Part shown: positions 20,079 through 30,402 of the stretch, one piece after another | How the letters are laid out: every line of letters begins with the position of its first letter | How positions within the stretch are numbered: the first letter of the stretch is position 1 | Source of the DNA: an uncultured Nocardiaceae bacterium | GTDB taxonomy: Bacteria; Actinomycetota; Actinomycetes; Mycobacteriales; Mycobacteriaceae | Length of the DNA: 64,000 bases | Direction: 5' to 3' | NCBI GenBank assembly: GCA_936936565.1 | Contig: CAKZIX010000124.1 | Coordinates: forward strand, 16,506 to 80,505 | Translations under genes and position numbers: made by a program | Notes under the pieces: model-generated | Told to the model about the DNA's origin: nothing | What the model saw: only the letters and a program-made list of their open reading frames with translations | Databases searched by the model: none

Positions 20079-20516
20079 ATGAACACCATGAGGGTCGGGG
20101 CCCGAATCGCACTGGCTGCCGCTGCGGTGGCCGCAACGGGAGCGCTCGTCGCTCCGCTCGCAACTGCCGACATCGGCTACGTCGGCGACATCGCCGTGTC
20201 GGGCGACAACCACAAGGTCGACTGCACCTACACACTGACCGCCAAGATCGGCGGGGTCTTCACTCGCGGCACTCCGGTGCACTTCACCGACAACGGCACC
20301 GAACTGCCGGGCAGCCCGGTCGCCGCGTCGGTCATCGCGACCACCGTCACGCTGAAGTGGACGCCGAAGACGGCCGGTTCGCACAAGCTCGTCGCGCGGC
20401 AGCTGCTGCTCAGTGACAGCGTTACGGTGAACGTCGCACCGGCGGCGGAGAGCACGGGCAGCGCTGGTGGCTGCGGCAGCGGACCCGCCGGGTTCCTGCC
20501 CAGCTTCTCGGGATAG
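20079..20516 (+). CDS. Secreted Ig-like domain protein 1
   Basis: The 145-residue product begins with a Sec signal peptide (MNTMRVGARIALAAAAVAA..., with LATA-D as a likely cleavage site near residue 31). The mature part is about 115 residues and resembles a bacterial Ig-like/FN3 beta-sandwich (CTYTLTAKIGG, VHFTDNGTELPGSPV, VTLKWTPKTAGSHKLVARQ), ending in a Gly-rich tail with a second cysteine. It is exported and not a lipoprotein. AGGAA stands 4-5 bases before ATG 20079. It is 4 bases upstream of a paralogue, so the pair is an operon. Role unknown; cell-surface adhesion or binding is only a guess. Confidence 0.75.
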   Translation: MNTMRVGARIALAAAAVAATGALVAPLATADIGYVGDIAVSGDNHKVDCTYTLTAKIGGVFTRGTPVHFTDNGTELPGSPVAASVIATTVTLKWTPKTAGSHKLVARQLLLSDSVTVNVAPAAESTGSAGGCGSGPAGFLPSFSG

Positions 20517-20520
20517 TGGC

Positions 20521-20943
20521 GTGTTCGGCGGTTCTCAACCGCGGCTGATTGCGCTGGCCGCGGTGGCCACCGGACTCGTCGTGACGTTCGCACCGCCGGC
20601 CGCTGCGCAGGTCACGCGGCTGTCGGTCGACGGGGAAATCTGGAAGGTCGGCTGCACCTACACGCTGTCCGGAGCCCTGTCGGGTGCATCGGTGGCGCAG
20701 CGTGTGACGGTGACGGACAACGGCGTCCAGTTGCCGGGCAGCCCGGTCCAGACCCGCCCCGGGCAGGCCGCGTTCAGCACGCCGTGGACGCCGCAGCAGA
20801 GCGGGTTGCACACGCTGCTCGCGGTCGCGGGCGGCATTCCGGCGACGATCGGAATCCACGTGGCGGATCTGCCGAAGGGCGGGAGCATCCCGCCCTGCGG
20901 TGCCGGGCTCGTCGCGCTGGTACCGAGCCTGTCGGCAGGCTGA
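20521..20943 (+). CDS. Secreted Ig-like domain protein 2 (paralogue)
   Basis: GTG 20521 starts a 140-residue protein with a short signal peptide ([19 protein letters not shown], then PPAAAQ). The mature domain parallels the preceding protein: [54 protein letters not shown] and a C-terminal Pro-Cys-Gly segment. Shared CTYTL, DNGxxLPGSPV and the W-T-P turn point to tandem duplication. The upstream CGGGA is a weak ribosome-binding site. A terminator follows eight bases after the stop. No function can be assigned. Confidence 0.7.
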   Translation: MFGGSQPRLIALAAVATGLVVTFAPPAAAQVTRLSVDGEIWKVGCTYTLSGALSGASVAQRVTVTDNGVQLPGSPVQTRPGQAAFSTPWTPQQSGLHTLLAVAGGIPATIGIHVADLPKGGSIPPCGAGLVALVPSLSAG

Positions 20944-20950
20944 GGCGGTA

Positions 20951-20992
20951 CGAAACGCCCGGCACCCATTCCCGCGGGGGCCGGGCGTTTCG
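20951..20992 (+). terminator. Terminator of the Ig-like gene pair
   Basis: CGAAACGCCCGGC pairs perfectly with GCCGGGCGTTTCG (13 bp) around a 16-base loop. It lies directly after the second secreted-protein gene and before uvrB. Confidence 0.85.
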
Positions 20993-21034
20993 GGTTTCGA
21001 AAACATGTCGGTGGCTGCGCCTACATTGGTGACC

Positions 21035-23194
<2,160 letters not shown>

Positions 23195-23321
23195 GTGCGC
23201 GGCGGGTGGCCACGACAATCCGGCGCCCGCAATGAGATCTGAGCGACATGGGGAAGATTCCACGTGGTTTAGTGTTCAACTAATTTGATTGATGAACTCA
23301 ACCACATGAGGGGAATTCACC

Positions 23322-23738
23322 ATGGACATCATCGTGCTCGTCGGACGCGTACTGTTTGCCTTTCTTTTCGCGTTCTCGGCGTTCGGTCACTTCGCCAAGC
23401 CCGACATGTACGTCGGCTACATGAAAAGCAAGGGCGTGCCCGCGCCGGCGCTGATGAACTTCGCCACGGGCGCGGTGCTTGCCTTCGGCAGCATCAGCGT
23501 GCTGTTCGGCATCTGGGGCGACCTCGGCTCGCTCCTGCTCATCGCGTTCCTGGTGCCCTCGGCGTTCCTGATTCACAACTTCTGGACCGTCGAAGATCCG
23601 ATGGCCAAGGGCGGTGAGCAGGCACAATTCAGCAAGAACATCGCACTTGCCGGCGCCGCGCTCATGCTGTTCGCCTTCTTCGCGCACACTCCCGAGCTGG
23701 GCTTGACGCTCACCGGCCCGCTGTTCAGCATCAGCTGA
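23322..23738 (+). CDS. DoxX family membrane protein
   Basis: This 138-residue protein has four hydrophobic segments (MDIIVLVGRVLFAFLFAFSAFGHF; FATGAVLAFGSISVLFGIW; LGSLLLIAFLVPSAFLIHNFW; IALAAGA-like ALAGAALMLFAFF), as in small DoxX/DoxD proteins of the inner membrane. FSAFGHFAKP and HNFWTVEDP are the typical loops. DoxX proteins have been linked to redox and thiol-stress membrane complexes; no specific role can be read here. AGGGGAATTCACC precedes the ATG. It is monocistronic with its own terminator at 23754. Confidence 0.85.
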   Translation: MDIIVLVGRVLFAFLFAFSAFGHFAKPDMYVGYMKSKGVPAPALMNFATGAVLAFGSISVLFGIWGDLGSLLLIAFLVPSAFLIHNFWTVEDPMAKGGEQAQFSKNIALAGAALMLFAFFAHTPELGLTLTGPLFSIS

Positions 23739-23753
23739 TCCGCACCCGACCTG

Positions 23754-23779
23754 CGAGCCCGCCGACTCCGGCGGGCTCG
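23754..23779 (+). terminator. Terminator of the DoxX gene
   Basis: CGAGCCCGCCG pairs with CGGCGGGCTCG (11 bp) with the loop ACTC, sixteen bases after the stop codon. No marked T-tract follows, which is common in G+C-rich actinobacteria. Confidence 0.8.
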
Positions 23780-23947
23780 TCGATCGTGTGCGTGTGCGCG
23801 GCCGCGGACTGTGCGTTCTGCCCCAAATCCGCGTCGTTGTCGGCCGATACGGCTAGGGTCAGCGATACCCTGAGCGCTGCGCGGCACCTGTCGAGGCAGT
23901 GCCCACCCGCCTGAGCGAGTCGAATCACTCATTGTTGGAGGAAACGC

Positions 23948-24400
23948 ATGACCGCCTACCGGACCATTGTCGTCGGCACGGATGGCTCCGAATCGTCCTA
24001 CCGCGCCGTCGAGAAGGCGGCCCGCCTGGCGGCCGACGCCGGCGCCAAGCTGGTGCTCGCGTGCGCGTTCTTTCCGAACGACGAACGCGATCTCGGTCCG
24101 GCCTCCGACGTCCTGAAGGGCGACGCGTACCAGATCCACGGGAGCGCCCCCACCGACGAGATCCTGCGCGTTGCGCGCGAGCGCGCGGCCGCCGAGGGCG
24201 CCACCAACATTTCGGTGCGGCCCATCCAGGGGGCTCCGGTCGAGTCGCTGCTGCAGCTGGTCAAGGATGTCGATGCCGACCTGCTGGTCGTCGGCAACCG
24301 GGGCCTGAACACGATCACCGGCCGCCTGCTCGGATCGGTGCCGTCGGACGCGGCCCGCAAGTCCGTGTCGGACGTGCTCATCGTGCACACCGTGCGCTGA
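23948..24400 (+). CDS. Universal stress protein (UspA family)
   Basis: A single Usp domain of 150 residues. It starts with YRTIVVGTDGSESSYRAVEKAARLAA and ends with LLVVGNRGLNTITGRLLGSVPSDAARKSVSDVLIVHT. The GNRG-9-GS pattern is the ATP-binding form of the domain. The protein is cytoplasmic and probably a nucleotide-binding stress or dormancy factor; M. tuberculosis has a Usp gene at the same place near uvrB. GGAGGAAACGC directly precedes the ATG. It converges on the DUF732 gene with a shared terminator. Confidence 0.9.
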   Translation: MTAYRTIVVGTDGSESSYRAVEKAARLAADAGAKLVLACAFFPNDERDLGPASDVLKGDAYQIHGSAPTDEILRVARERAAAEGATNISVRPIQGAPVESLLQLVKDVDADLLVVGNRGLNTITGRLLGSVPSDAARKSVSDVLIVHTVR

Positions 24401-24413
24401 TTTCGGGCCACAC

Positions 24414-24443
24414 GAGCACGTGCTGCGTCAGCAGTACGTGCTC
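24414..24443. terminator. Convergent terminator between uspA-like and DUF732 genes
   Basis: GAGCACGT pairs with ACGTGCTC, with an inner GCTG/CAGC stem and loop CGT, and TTT follows on the plus side. It overlaps the last codons of the minus-strand DUF732 gene. Confidence 0.75.
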
Positions 24444-24838
24444 TTTGCGTTGTCCAGGTAGATGCTGGCCACCTGATCGGCGTTGAGCTTGCCGTCGGTC
24501 TGGGCGGCGGTGTAGGCCGCCAGCGGTTGCAGCTTGTCGAGAATCTGTCGCTCGGAGGTCTTCGCGGCGAGCTGGCGGCAGATGCCGTCGGCGATCACCA
24601 CGGTGGTGGCGTCGGGTTGCGTCGCCGGCACGCCCGCCGCAGACACCGCCTGCTTGAAAGCGGCGGCCTTGGGATCCAGCGGCGGCGATGCGGCGCCGGA
24701 CGCGATGTCGTGGAGCGCCGGGGCCGTCGGCTCCGGCGCAGCCTGCGATCCGTCGCACGCGGTGGCCGCGAGAGCGCACAGCAGCAGGCCACCTGCCAGA
24801 CCGCGGCGGCGCAGCACCGATTCGCACTCGAGTCGCAC
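24428..24838 (-). CDS. DUF732 lipoprotein
   Basis: The predicted precursor has a basic N-terminus, a hydrophobic core (RRRGLAGGLLLCALAATAC) and a lipobox LAATAC, so it should be lipidated at that cysteine by Lgt. The mature part is a DUF732 domain: FKQAVSAAGVPATQPDATTVVIADGICRQL, then LQPLAAYTAAQTDGKLNADQVASIYLDNAKSTYC, with the two conserved cysteines (DGIC and STYC) that form a disulphide. This small secreted domain is typical of mycolata; its role is unknown. Several starts are possible (TTG 24859, GTG 24838, GTG 24817). It lies directly downstream of the helicase gene on the same strand. Confidence 0.82.
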   Translation of the reverse strand: MRLECESVLRRRGLAGGLLLCALAATACDGSQAAPEPTAPALHDIASGAASPPLDPKAAAFKQAVSAAGVPATQPDATTVVIADGICRQLAAKTSERQILDKLQPLAAYTAAQTDGKLNADQVASIYLDNAKSTYC

Positions 24839-24862
24839 GCGGGTCAACTTACGCGGCAATGA

Positions 24863-27142
24863 TCACGAGTAGGTTCCGGTCCGATCGTCCTCGGCGACCA
24901 GCCGGTGCAGGACGCTGGGCAGCGGACGGACGTGCACAACCCCGAGGCGTTGCGTGGCGCGCGTGAGCGCAACGTACAAATCGTTGAGCCCACAAGGGGA
25001 TTCGTCGAGCAGCTCCGCCGGCTCGACGATGAACACGTTGTCGAACTCGAGCCCCTTCGCCGCCCGCACCGTGAGCACACTCACACGGTCGGTGGCAAGT
25101 TCGGCCAACGCGGCGTGCCGGTGGTGTCCGGTCACCACCGCGGTGGTGCCCGGGCCTGTGGCGCCCGCCACCGCACGCCGGACCGCGCGCACGACCTCGG
25201 CCTCGGGAACCTGCTCGGCCCACGGCAGCGTGCCGGTCCGGCGCACCGAACGCGGTGTGGGCCGCTGTGGATCGATGCCCTCGAGCACGTCGCCGGCCAG
25301 CTCCATGATCTCGGCGGGCGTGCGGTAGTTGACGGTGAGCTCGGCAAGCTTCCAGCGCTGTGCGACGTACGGCTCGAGCACCCGCTGCCACGAGGTCGCA
25401 CCGGCCGGGTCGCCGGTCTGTGCGGTGTCACCGACCACCGTCATCCAGCGGTTCGGAATCCGGCGCATCACCATCCGCCACGCCATGGCCGACAGCTCCT
25501 GCGCCTCGTCGACGATCACGTGTCCGTAGGTCCACGTGCGGTCGCCGGCGGCGCGCTCGGCCGCGGTCAGCCGCACGCCCATGTCCTGGCGCTCGGCCAG
25601 CTGGGTCGCATCGATGAGGTCGTAGGCCATCAGAATTTCCGGATCGAGATCGTCCTCGAGGTCCTGCGGTGCCGAGCCGGTGAGGATGTCGAGGGCGCCC
25701 TGCGCGTCTTCGATGCGCGACCGCCACCGCCGCCGCGCTCGTTCGCGCTCTTCGGCCTCGTCGACGCCCAGCAGTTCGGCTAGCTCGTCGAGCAGCGGCG
25801 CGTCGGCCGGTGCGAAGCCCGGCCCGGTGCGTACCAGCTCGCCGCGGTCGGTTTCCGACAGCTCGGGTGCGGCACGGGCGAGCCGTTCGGGGTCGGCGAA
25901 CAGATCCGCGAGCACCGCCTCCGGGGTCAGTTCCGGCCACAGGCCCGCGACCGCCTCGAGAATGTCCGGGTCTGCGCGCATCTCGGACTTGATGTCGGCC
26001 ACGTCGTCGCGGCTGAGCAGATTGTCGTGCCCGAGCGGATCGGCGCCCAGCGTCTGCGCGTGCTGTTCGGCGAGTGCGTCGATGACGGAGCTGACGAAGA
26101 TCGGCCGCGCCAGATTGTGCGGGCGCCGCGACGAGCGGGCCCGCCCGCGTGCCCGGGTCACGATCTTGCGATCCAGCGTCACCGTGTAGGAGTCGAACGT
26201 GATCTCGATGGGCTGCCGTGGCACCAACTGCCGGTCCCGCACCGCGGTCTTGAGCACGTCGAGAATGTCCAGCGAGCCTTTGAGCTCGCCGGCGCGCAGC
26301 GAATCTTCGCGTGTAGCAACAACTCCCGGGTACAGGTTGCCGATCGTCGACAGCAGCACACCGGTCTCGCCGAGTGCCGGAAGCACCTGGCCGATGTAGT
26401 CCAGGAACGTGGCGTTCGGCCCGATGATGAGCACGCCGCTCTTGGCGAGCTGCTGGCGGTAGGTGTACAGCAGATAGGCCGCCCGGTGCAGTGCCACGGC
26501 CGTCTTTCCGGTGCCCGGCCCGCCCTGGACCACCAGCACGCTCCGGTGGTCGGACCGGATGATCGCATCCTGTTCGGACTGGATGGTCTCGACGATGTCG
26601 TTCATGTGGCCGGTGCGTGCGGCGTTGAGGGCGGCCAGCAGCGCGCTCTCACTGCCGACGCCGCCGGCCGCGTCGAGGGTGCCCGCGGCCGCCGCGGCGT
26701 CGAGATCCAGATACTCGTCGTTGACGGCGACCACGGTGCGGTTGCGCGAGCGGATGTGGCGGCGCCGGCGCACCCCCTCCGGCGTGGCCGTGGTGGCCAG
26801 GTAGAACGGCCGCGCGAGCGGGGCCCGCCAGTCCAGCAGCAGCGTCTCGTAGTCGTTCTTCTCGTCGAGAATGCCGATGCGCCCGATGTAGCGGTGATCG
26901 TCGTCCAGGTCGATCCGACCGAAGCACAGCCCGTGCTCGGCGGCGTCGTACTTGGCGATGTCTTCGGTGTAGAGCTGCGTAAACGATTCACGCTCGCTGC
27001 GCGCTTGGGGGGTTCCGCCGGTTTCCAGCAGAACCTGGCTCAACCGGTTGGACGCATAGCGGCGCATTCCGTCGAGGTGGTTGTAGAGCAACGACAGGTA
27101 TTCCTGTTCGTTGTCCAACTCAGTGCGGGCGCCGTCGGGCAA
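24863..27142 (-). CDS. HelD/HelR-like superfamily 1 helicase
   Basis: This roughly 759-residue protein matches actinobacterial HelD/HelR, UvrD-like ATPases that bind RNA polymerase. The N-terminus LDNEQEYLSLLYNHLDGMRRYASNRL is the coiled-coil arm. Walker A is VVQGGPGTGKTAVALHRAAYLLY, motif II VIVDEAQELSAMAWRM, motif III GDTAQTGDPAG, and motifs V-VI VRAAKGLEFDNV and LYVALTRATQRLGVV. Between them is a long acidic insertion (for example DDVADIKSEMRADPDILEAV). Start TTG 27142 is chosen because CGAGGAG lies 5 bases upstream; the frame stays open far upstream into the next gene by base bias only. The DUF732 lipoprotein gene follows closely. Confidence 0.85.
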   Translation of the reverse strand: MPDGARTELDNEQEYLSLLYNHLDGMRRYASNRLSQVLLETGGTPQARSERESFTQLYTEDIAKYDAAEHGLCFGRIDLDDDHRYIGRIGILDEKNDYETLLLDWRAPLARPFYLATTATPEGVRRRRHIRSRNRTVVAVNDEYLDLDAAAAAGTLDAAGGVGSESALLAALNAARTGHMNDIVETIQSEQDAIIRSDHRSVLVVQGGPGTGKTAVALHRAAYLLYTYRQQLAKSGVLIIGPNATFLDYIGQVLPALGETGVLLSTIGNLYPGVVATREDSLRAGELKGSLDILDVLKTAVRDRQLVPRQPIEITFDSYTVTLDRKIVTRARGRARSSRRPHNLARPIFVSSVIDALAEQHAQTLGADPLGHDNLLSRDDVADIKSEMRADPDILEAVAGLWPELTPEAVLADLFADPERLARAAPELSETDRGELVRTGPGFAPADAPLLDELAELLGVDEAEERERARRRWRSRIEDAQGALDILTGSAPQDLEDDLDPEILMAYDLIDATQLAERQDMGVRLTAAERAAGDRTWTYGHVIVDEAQELSAMAWRMVMRRIPNRWMTVVGDTAQTGDPAGATSWQRVLEPYVAQRWKLAELTVNYRTPAEIMELAGDVLEGIDPQRPTPRSVRRTGTLPWAEQVPEAEVVRAVRRAVAGATGPGTTAVVTGHHRHAALAELATDRVSVLTVRAAKGLEFDNVFIVEPAELLDESPCGLNDLYVALTRATQRLGVVHVRPLPSVLHRLVAEDDRTGTYS

Positions 27143-27224
27143 CGCTTCTCCTCGCAGTCGACAAACAGACTCGAAGAGTCTAGTTCCAGATTCGGCGGCG
27201 CGCCGTTTACGCAGGTTCGCTGGG

Positions 27225-28211
27225 CTACTTGTGGTTGCGTTCGGCGAAGTGCGCCGCGCGCGCCTGCGCCGTTTCGGCACGCTCGCGCGCCGCCTCCGCG
27301 ACGAACTGCCCACGGGCGCGGGCAGCTTCGGCCCACTCCGGGCCGTGTTCGCGGACCGCGTCGGCAACGGCGTCGCGTCGTTCGCGGGCGGCTTCGGCCC
27401 ATTCGGGGCCGTGCTCGCGCACGGTGTCGGCAACGGCGTGGCTGCGTTCGCGGGCGGCGTCGGCAACGGTCTGCCCGCGTTCGCGGGCCGCGTCGGCCCA
27501 TTCGGGGCCGTGCTCGCGCACGGTGTCCGCAACCGCCTGGCCGCGTTCGCGGGCCACATCGGCGACGATCTGGCCGCGCTCGCGAGCGGCTTCGGCCCAT
27601 TCGGGACCGTGCTCACGCACCGCCTCGGCCACCGCGTGACCCCGCTCGCCGGCCGCGGCGGCCAGCTTGCGCCCGACGTCGGCGGCGACCTGCGCGCCGT
27701 GGCGGAGGCGGTCGTCCTCGGCGGCGCCGAAGGGCAGTGCGGCCGACACCGTGGCGGCGGCACTGCGCGCCGCCCGCCGGCCGCGCCAGCCGAGCGACGG
27801 CTTGCCCTCGGTATCCACCGCGGCGATCAGCAGCCCGCCCAACAAGCTCAGCCCGGTGAGGAACTCGGTGCGCTCCTGCGCGCGGCGCTGCGGGTCCGTC
27901 TGGTTCCAGAACGCGTTCGATCCCAGGTTCGCCGGGACGAGCGTGACGGCCAGCGCGAGCGAGGCCAGGCGCGGGGCCTTACCCGTCGCCAGCAGCAGCC
28001 CGCCACCGATCTGTACCGCGGCGTTGACTTTCACCAGGGTTTCGGCGTCGTCGGGCAGCCGCGCGGACATGTCGTCGGGCAGCCGGTCGCGGCTCGCGTC
28101 CAGCAGCGGCCGCGCCGCGTCGGCCGAGGTCTTCGAATTGCGCAGCGTGTCGACGCCCGTGGCCACGAACGCGGTGGCCAACAACGGACGGGCAATTCTG
28201 CGGATCAGCAT
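27225..28211 (-). CDS. DoxX-domain protein with long amphipathic-repeat tail
   Basis: Residues 1-150 form a DoxX-type membrane domain (MLIRRIARPLLATAFVATGVDTL, AAVQIGGGLLLATGKAPRLASLALAVTLVP, EFLTGLSLLGGLLIAAVDTEGKPS). Residues about 185-320 are a charged repeat: REHGPEWAEAARERG-type units recur four times, spaced 22, 33 and 33 residues, with 11-residue sub-units such as RERGQIVADVA. Such 11-mers form long amphipathic helices, as in apolipoprotein- or LEA-like proteins. The tail should lie on the cytoplasmic face or on a lipid surface. GGGAGG stands about 11 bases before ATG 28211. The tail function is unknown. Confidence 0.8.
   Translation of the reverse strand: MLIRRIARPLLATAFVATGVDTLRNSKTSADAARPLLDASRDRLPDDMSARLPDDAETLVKVNAAVQIGGGLLLATGKAPRLASLALAVTLVPANLGSNAFWNQTDPQRRAQERTEFLTGLSLLGGLLIAAVDTEGKPSLGWRGRRAARSAAATVSAALPFGAAEDDRLRHGAQVAADVGRKLAAAAGERGHAVAEAVREHGPEWAEAARERGQIVADVARERGQAVADTVREHGPEWADAARERGQTVADAARERSHAVADTVREHGPEWAEAARERRDAVADAVREHGPEWAEAARARGQFVAEAARERAETAQARAAHFAERNHK
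27329..27640 (-). repeat. Tandem repeats encoding REHGPEW units
   Basis: A CGGCCCA(C/T)TC core recurs at 27329, 27395, 27494 and 27593, that is at intervals of 66, 99 and 99 bases. These are multiples of 33 bases (11 codons), so the copies stay in frame in the DoxX-tail gene. Confidence 0.9.
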
Positions 28212-28283
28212 GGGCGGGTCGCCTCCCGTAGCGTGTGATGGTGTACGGAAGGTCTTCCCGACTGGTCGGTGTGTGAAACGCGG

Positions 28284-28649
28284 CTACTGGTGGCCGTAGC
28301 GTTCCTGGTAGTGCAGGCGCTCGAGGTCGGAGTACTTCACACGATTGAGCAGTCCCGGCTCCAAACCGTGCTGTGCCAGGCGAAATCGACGGTACACGTA
28401 GCTCAGTGAGACCGTGAAGACCACCAGCGGGACCACCATCATGGCCAGCATTGTGATCTTGATCCAAATCTCTCCGGGCAGCAGGAACACCAATAGCATC
28501 AGCGGCACCGTCGGAACCAGGAATCGGGCCAGGTACTTCTCCATGGCCCAGTGGCCGACGAGGTCGTTGCGCACCCATTCGTTCAGCTCTTCGGGCAGTG
28601 TTCCCCCGAGGTTGTAGGCGAGCCACTGCCGAAAATTCGGCTTCTTCAT
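28284..28649 (-). CDS. DUF5313-like membrane protein
   Basis: The 121-residue protein starts KKPNFRQWLAYNLGGTLPEELNEWVRNDL, a highly recognisable N-terminus of a small mycolata membrane-protein family (DUF5313 as I recall). Two hydrophobic segments follow (FLVPTVPLMLLVFLLPGEIWIKI and MLAMMVVPLVVFTVSLSYVY), then a basic C-terminal tail (RRFRLAQHGLEPGLLNRVKYSDLERLHYQERYG). It should be a two-helix inner-membrane protein. Function unknown. It is upstream of the DoxX-repeat gene on the same strand, 72 bases apart. Confidence 0.75.
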   Translation of the reverse strand: MKKPNFRQWLAYNLGGTLPEELNEWVRNDLVGHWAMEKYLARFLVPTVPLMLLVFLLPGEIWIKITMLAMMVVPLVVFTVSLSYVYRRFRLAQHGLEPGLLNRVKYSDLERLHYQERYGHQ

Positions 28650-28702
28650 AACCCTTCAGGCTACGCCGGACGGGTATCGATGATAAGAGGTGTTACCGCA
28701 GG

Positions 28703-29158
28703 TCAAAGTATCTTTGTGAAGAACATGCTGTGCGGGTCGTGCCGGTAGTCGCCGAACGGTTGGCAGGGGCGGAATCCGTGCTTGCGATACAGCCGCCGCG
28801 CGGGCTCGAAGTAGGCCATCGAGCCCGTCTCCAGGCTGACTCGGCGATAGCCGCCCGCTGTTGCCGCCGCCAGCGCGTGCGTCAACAGTCCGGTGCCGAT
28901 GCCGCGCCCGGTCTGTCCGGCGGCTGTGCGCATCGATTTGAGTTCGGCGTGCGTGGCGTCGAGCCGTTTCAGCGCGACGCACCCGGCCAGGTCCGTGGCC
29001 AGCCACGCGGTCCAGAACGTGATGTCCGGGTGTCGCAGGCCGTCGAGGTCCAGCGCGTGGATGCTCTCCGGTGGCGACGTCGCGTGCATGTCCCGCAGGT
29101 GCTCGGTGAGCAGTGCGTGGACCTGCGGCCGGGTGAGGTCGTCGACTTCGATTCTCAT
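28703..29158 (-). CDS. GNAT family N-acetyltransferase
   Basis: The 151-residue protein has the GNAT fold: an N-terminal helix region, GCVALKRLDATHAELKSMRTA, the acetyl-CoA site GQTGRGIGTGLLTHALAAA (a Q/RxxGxG/A variant), and YRRVSLETGSMAYFEPARRLYRKHGFRPCQPFGDY. SMYFxKxL-like SMFFTKIL is a typical C-terminus. The substrate is unknown. ATG 29158 overlaps the stop of the VOC gene by ATGA, so it is the third gene of an AraC-VOC-GNAT operon. Confidence 0.85.
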   Translation of the reverse strand: MRIEVDDLTRPQVHALLTEHLRDMHATSPPESIHALDLDGLRHPDITFWTAWLATDLAGCVALKRLDATHAELKSMRTAAGQTGRGIGTGLLTHALAAATAGGYRRVSLETGSMAYFEPARRLYRKHGFRPCQPFGDYRHDPHSMFFTKIL

Positions 29159-29538
29159 GCAGGCAGTGGCGCGAACAGGTCGGTGCTGTAGCCGTCGGGG
29201 TCGCGTACCAGCGCGTACCGCTGGCCCCACGGCGCATCCCATGGCGCCTTGTGCCCGTCGTAGCCGGCCGCGACCAGCTTGTCGAACGTAGCGTCCACGT
29301 CGGCGGGGCTGTCCGCCAGGAACGCCAAACCGATTCCGCCCGTAGACATGTGGTAGTCCGGGTCGAAGCTGCGCACGGTGTCGAGCGCATCCCAGGCCAC
29401 GCGCAGGCCGCCGGGCAGCGTCACCTCGACGTGTGGCTGAGTGTCCGCGTCGGCCGGAATGTCGAGCCCGAGTTCGCGGTAGAACGCGAGCGAGCGGGCC
29501 ATGTCCGCGACCACGATGCCGATCAGATCCAGTTTCAT
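29155..29538 (-). CDS. VOC (glyoxalase/bleomycin-resistance) family protein
   Basis: A 127-residue vicinal-oxygen-chelate protein: KLDLIGIVVADMARSLAFYRELGLDI at the N-terminus, then VEVTLPGGLRVAWD, and GQRYALVRDPDGYSTDLFAPLP at the end. It carries paired beta-alpha-beta-beta-beta modules, as in glyoxalase I-like enzymes and antibiotic-binding proteins. The substrate is unknown. AAAGGAG lies 6 bases before ATG 29538. It overlaps both the AraC gene upstream and the GNAT gene downstream by four bases, so it is probably translationally coupled. Confidence 0.85.
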   Translation of the reverse strand: MKLDLIGIVVADMARSLAFYRELGLDIPADADTQPHVEVTLPGGLRVAWDALDTVRSFDPDYHMSTGGIGLAFLADSPADVDATFDKLVAAGYDGHKAPWDAPWGQRYALVRDPDGYSTDLFAPLPA

Positions 29539-30359
29539 TTCTTTCTCCTTTCGTCACCGTCGACCTTGCCGGATCCCGCCGTCCCGGTATTGAACGTTCC
29601 GGCCATCCGGCGTTCCTCCCAGTCCAGCAGCGCCGCCGGCGTGATCCCGGTCAGGTCCTTCGACTCGCGGGTGAGGTGTGGCTGATCGGCGTACCCGCTG
29701 TCGGCGGCGAGTCGGGCGAGGTCGCGGTGCGGGCGCGCGGTCCGCGCCGCGCGCAGGAAGCGCTGGAACCTGGTGATGCGGGCGAGGGTGCGCGGCGGGT
29801 AGCCGACGGCGTCTTCGACGCGGCGGCGCAGCTGGCGTTCGCTGAGACCGGCCCGGGCCGCGAGCTCGGCGAGGGCGGGGCCGGGTTGGTAGGTGAGGGC
29901 GCGCGCCACCGCAACTGCCACGCCGTCGAGCTCATGGGTGCCGCCGAGCCGCTGCTGCAGCGCGCCGACGAGCGTGCGCAACTGCGCACGCGGATCCCCG
30001 GCCGTCAGCGTGCGGTCGGCGAGCGGCGCGGCCGCGTCGCCCCACAGCTCGGTGATCGGCAGCGTGGTGTCCCGGAAATCCTTGACGCTGGTGCCGAGAA
30101 TCGGGCTGGCCGCGCCGGTGCGGAACCGGACGCCGACGCTCGCGGTACCCGGCGCGACCGCAACCGTTGTCGAGGTGGTCGCAGGCCCCGCCACCAGCAC
30201 CTGCGCACCGGAAACGACGAGATCCGTGCAGCCGTCGGGCAGCACCGGCTGCGCGTAGGTCCCCTCGCCAGCGCCGATCTCCTGAATCCACAGGCACTGC
30301 ACGTACGGCGCGAGCGCGGCCGGCGCTGCGAGCTCGACGTACCGCGATTGCAGACCCAT
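29535..30359 (-). CDS. AraC family transcriptional regulator
   Basis: The 274-residue protein has an N-terminal ligand-type domain (YVELAAPAALAPYVQCLWIQE, VLPDGCTDLVVSG) and a C-terminal AraC double helix-turn-helix (LAELAARAGLSERQLRRRVEDAVGYPPRTLARITRFQRFL, then DLARLAADSGYADQPHLTRESKDLTGITPAAL). The N-terminal PDGCTDLV pattern belongs to the DUF6597-type sensing domain. It is the first gene of the operon with VOC and GNAT proteins and probably controls it; the inducer is unknown. Confidence 0.88.
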   Translation of the reverse strand: MGLQSRYVELAAPAALAPYVQCLWIQEIGAGEGTYAQPVLPDGCTDLVVSGAQVLVAGPATTSTTVAVAPGTASVGVRFRTGAASPILGTSVKDFRDTTLPITELWGDAAAPLADRTLTAGDPRAQLRTLVGALQQRLGGTHELDGVAVAVARALTYQPGPALAELAARAGLSERQLRRRVEDAVGYPPRTLARITRFQRFLRAARTARPHRDLARLAADSGYADQPHLTRESKDLTGITPAALLDWEERRMAGTFNTGTAGSGKVDGDERRKK

Positions 30360-30402
30360 ACGTCGAGGATGCGGGCTGGGACGGCAGATGCGCCACCCGA
30401 GC

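Noticed and set aside
27143..27763. Upstream extension of the helicase frame
   Set aside because: It overlaps the DoxX-repeat gene and is Arg/Pro-rich; the TTG with CGAGGAG at 27142 explains the start.
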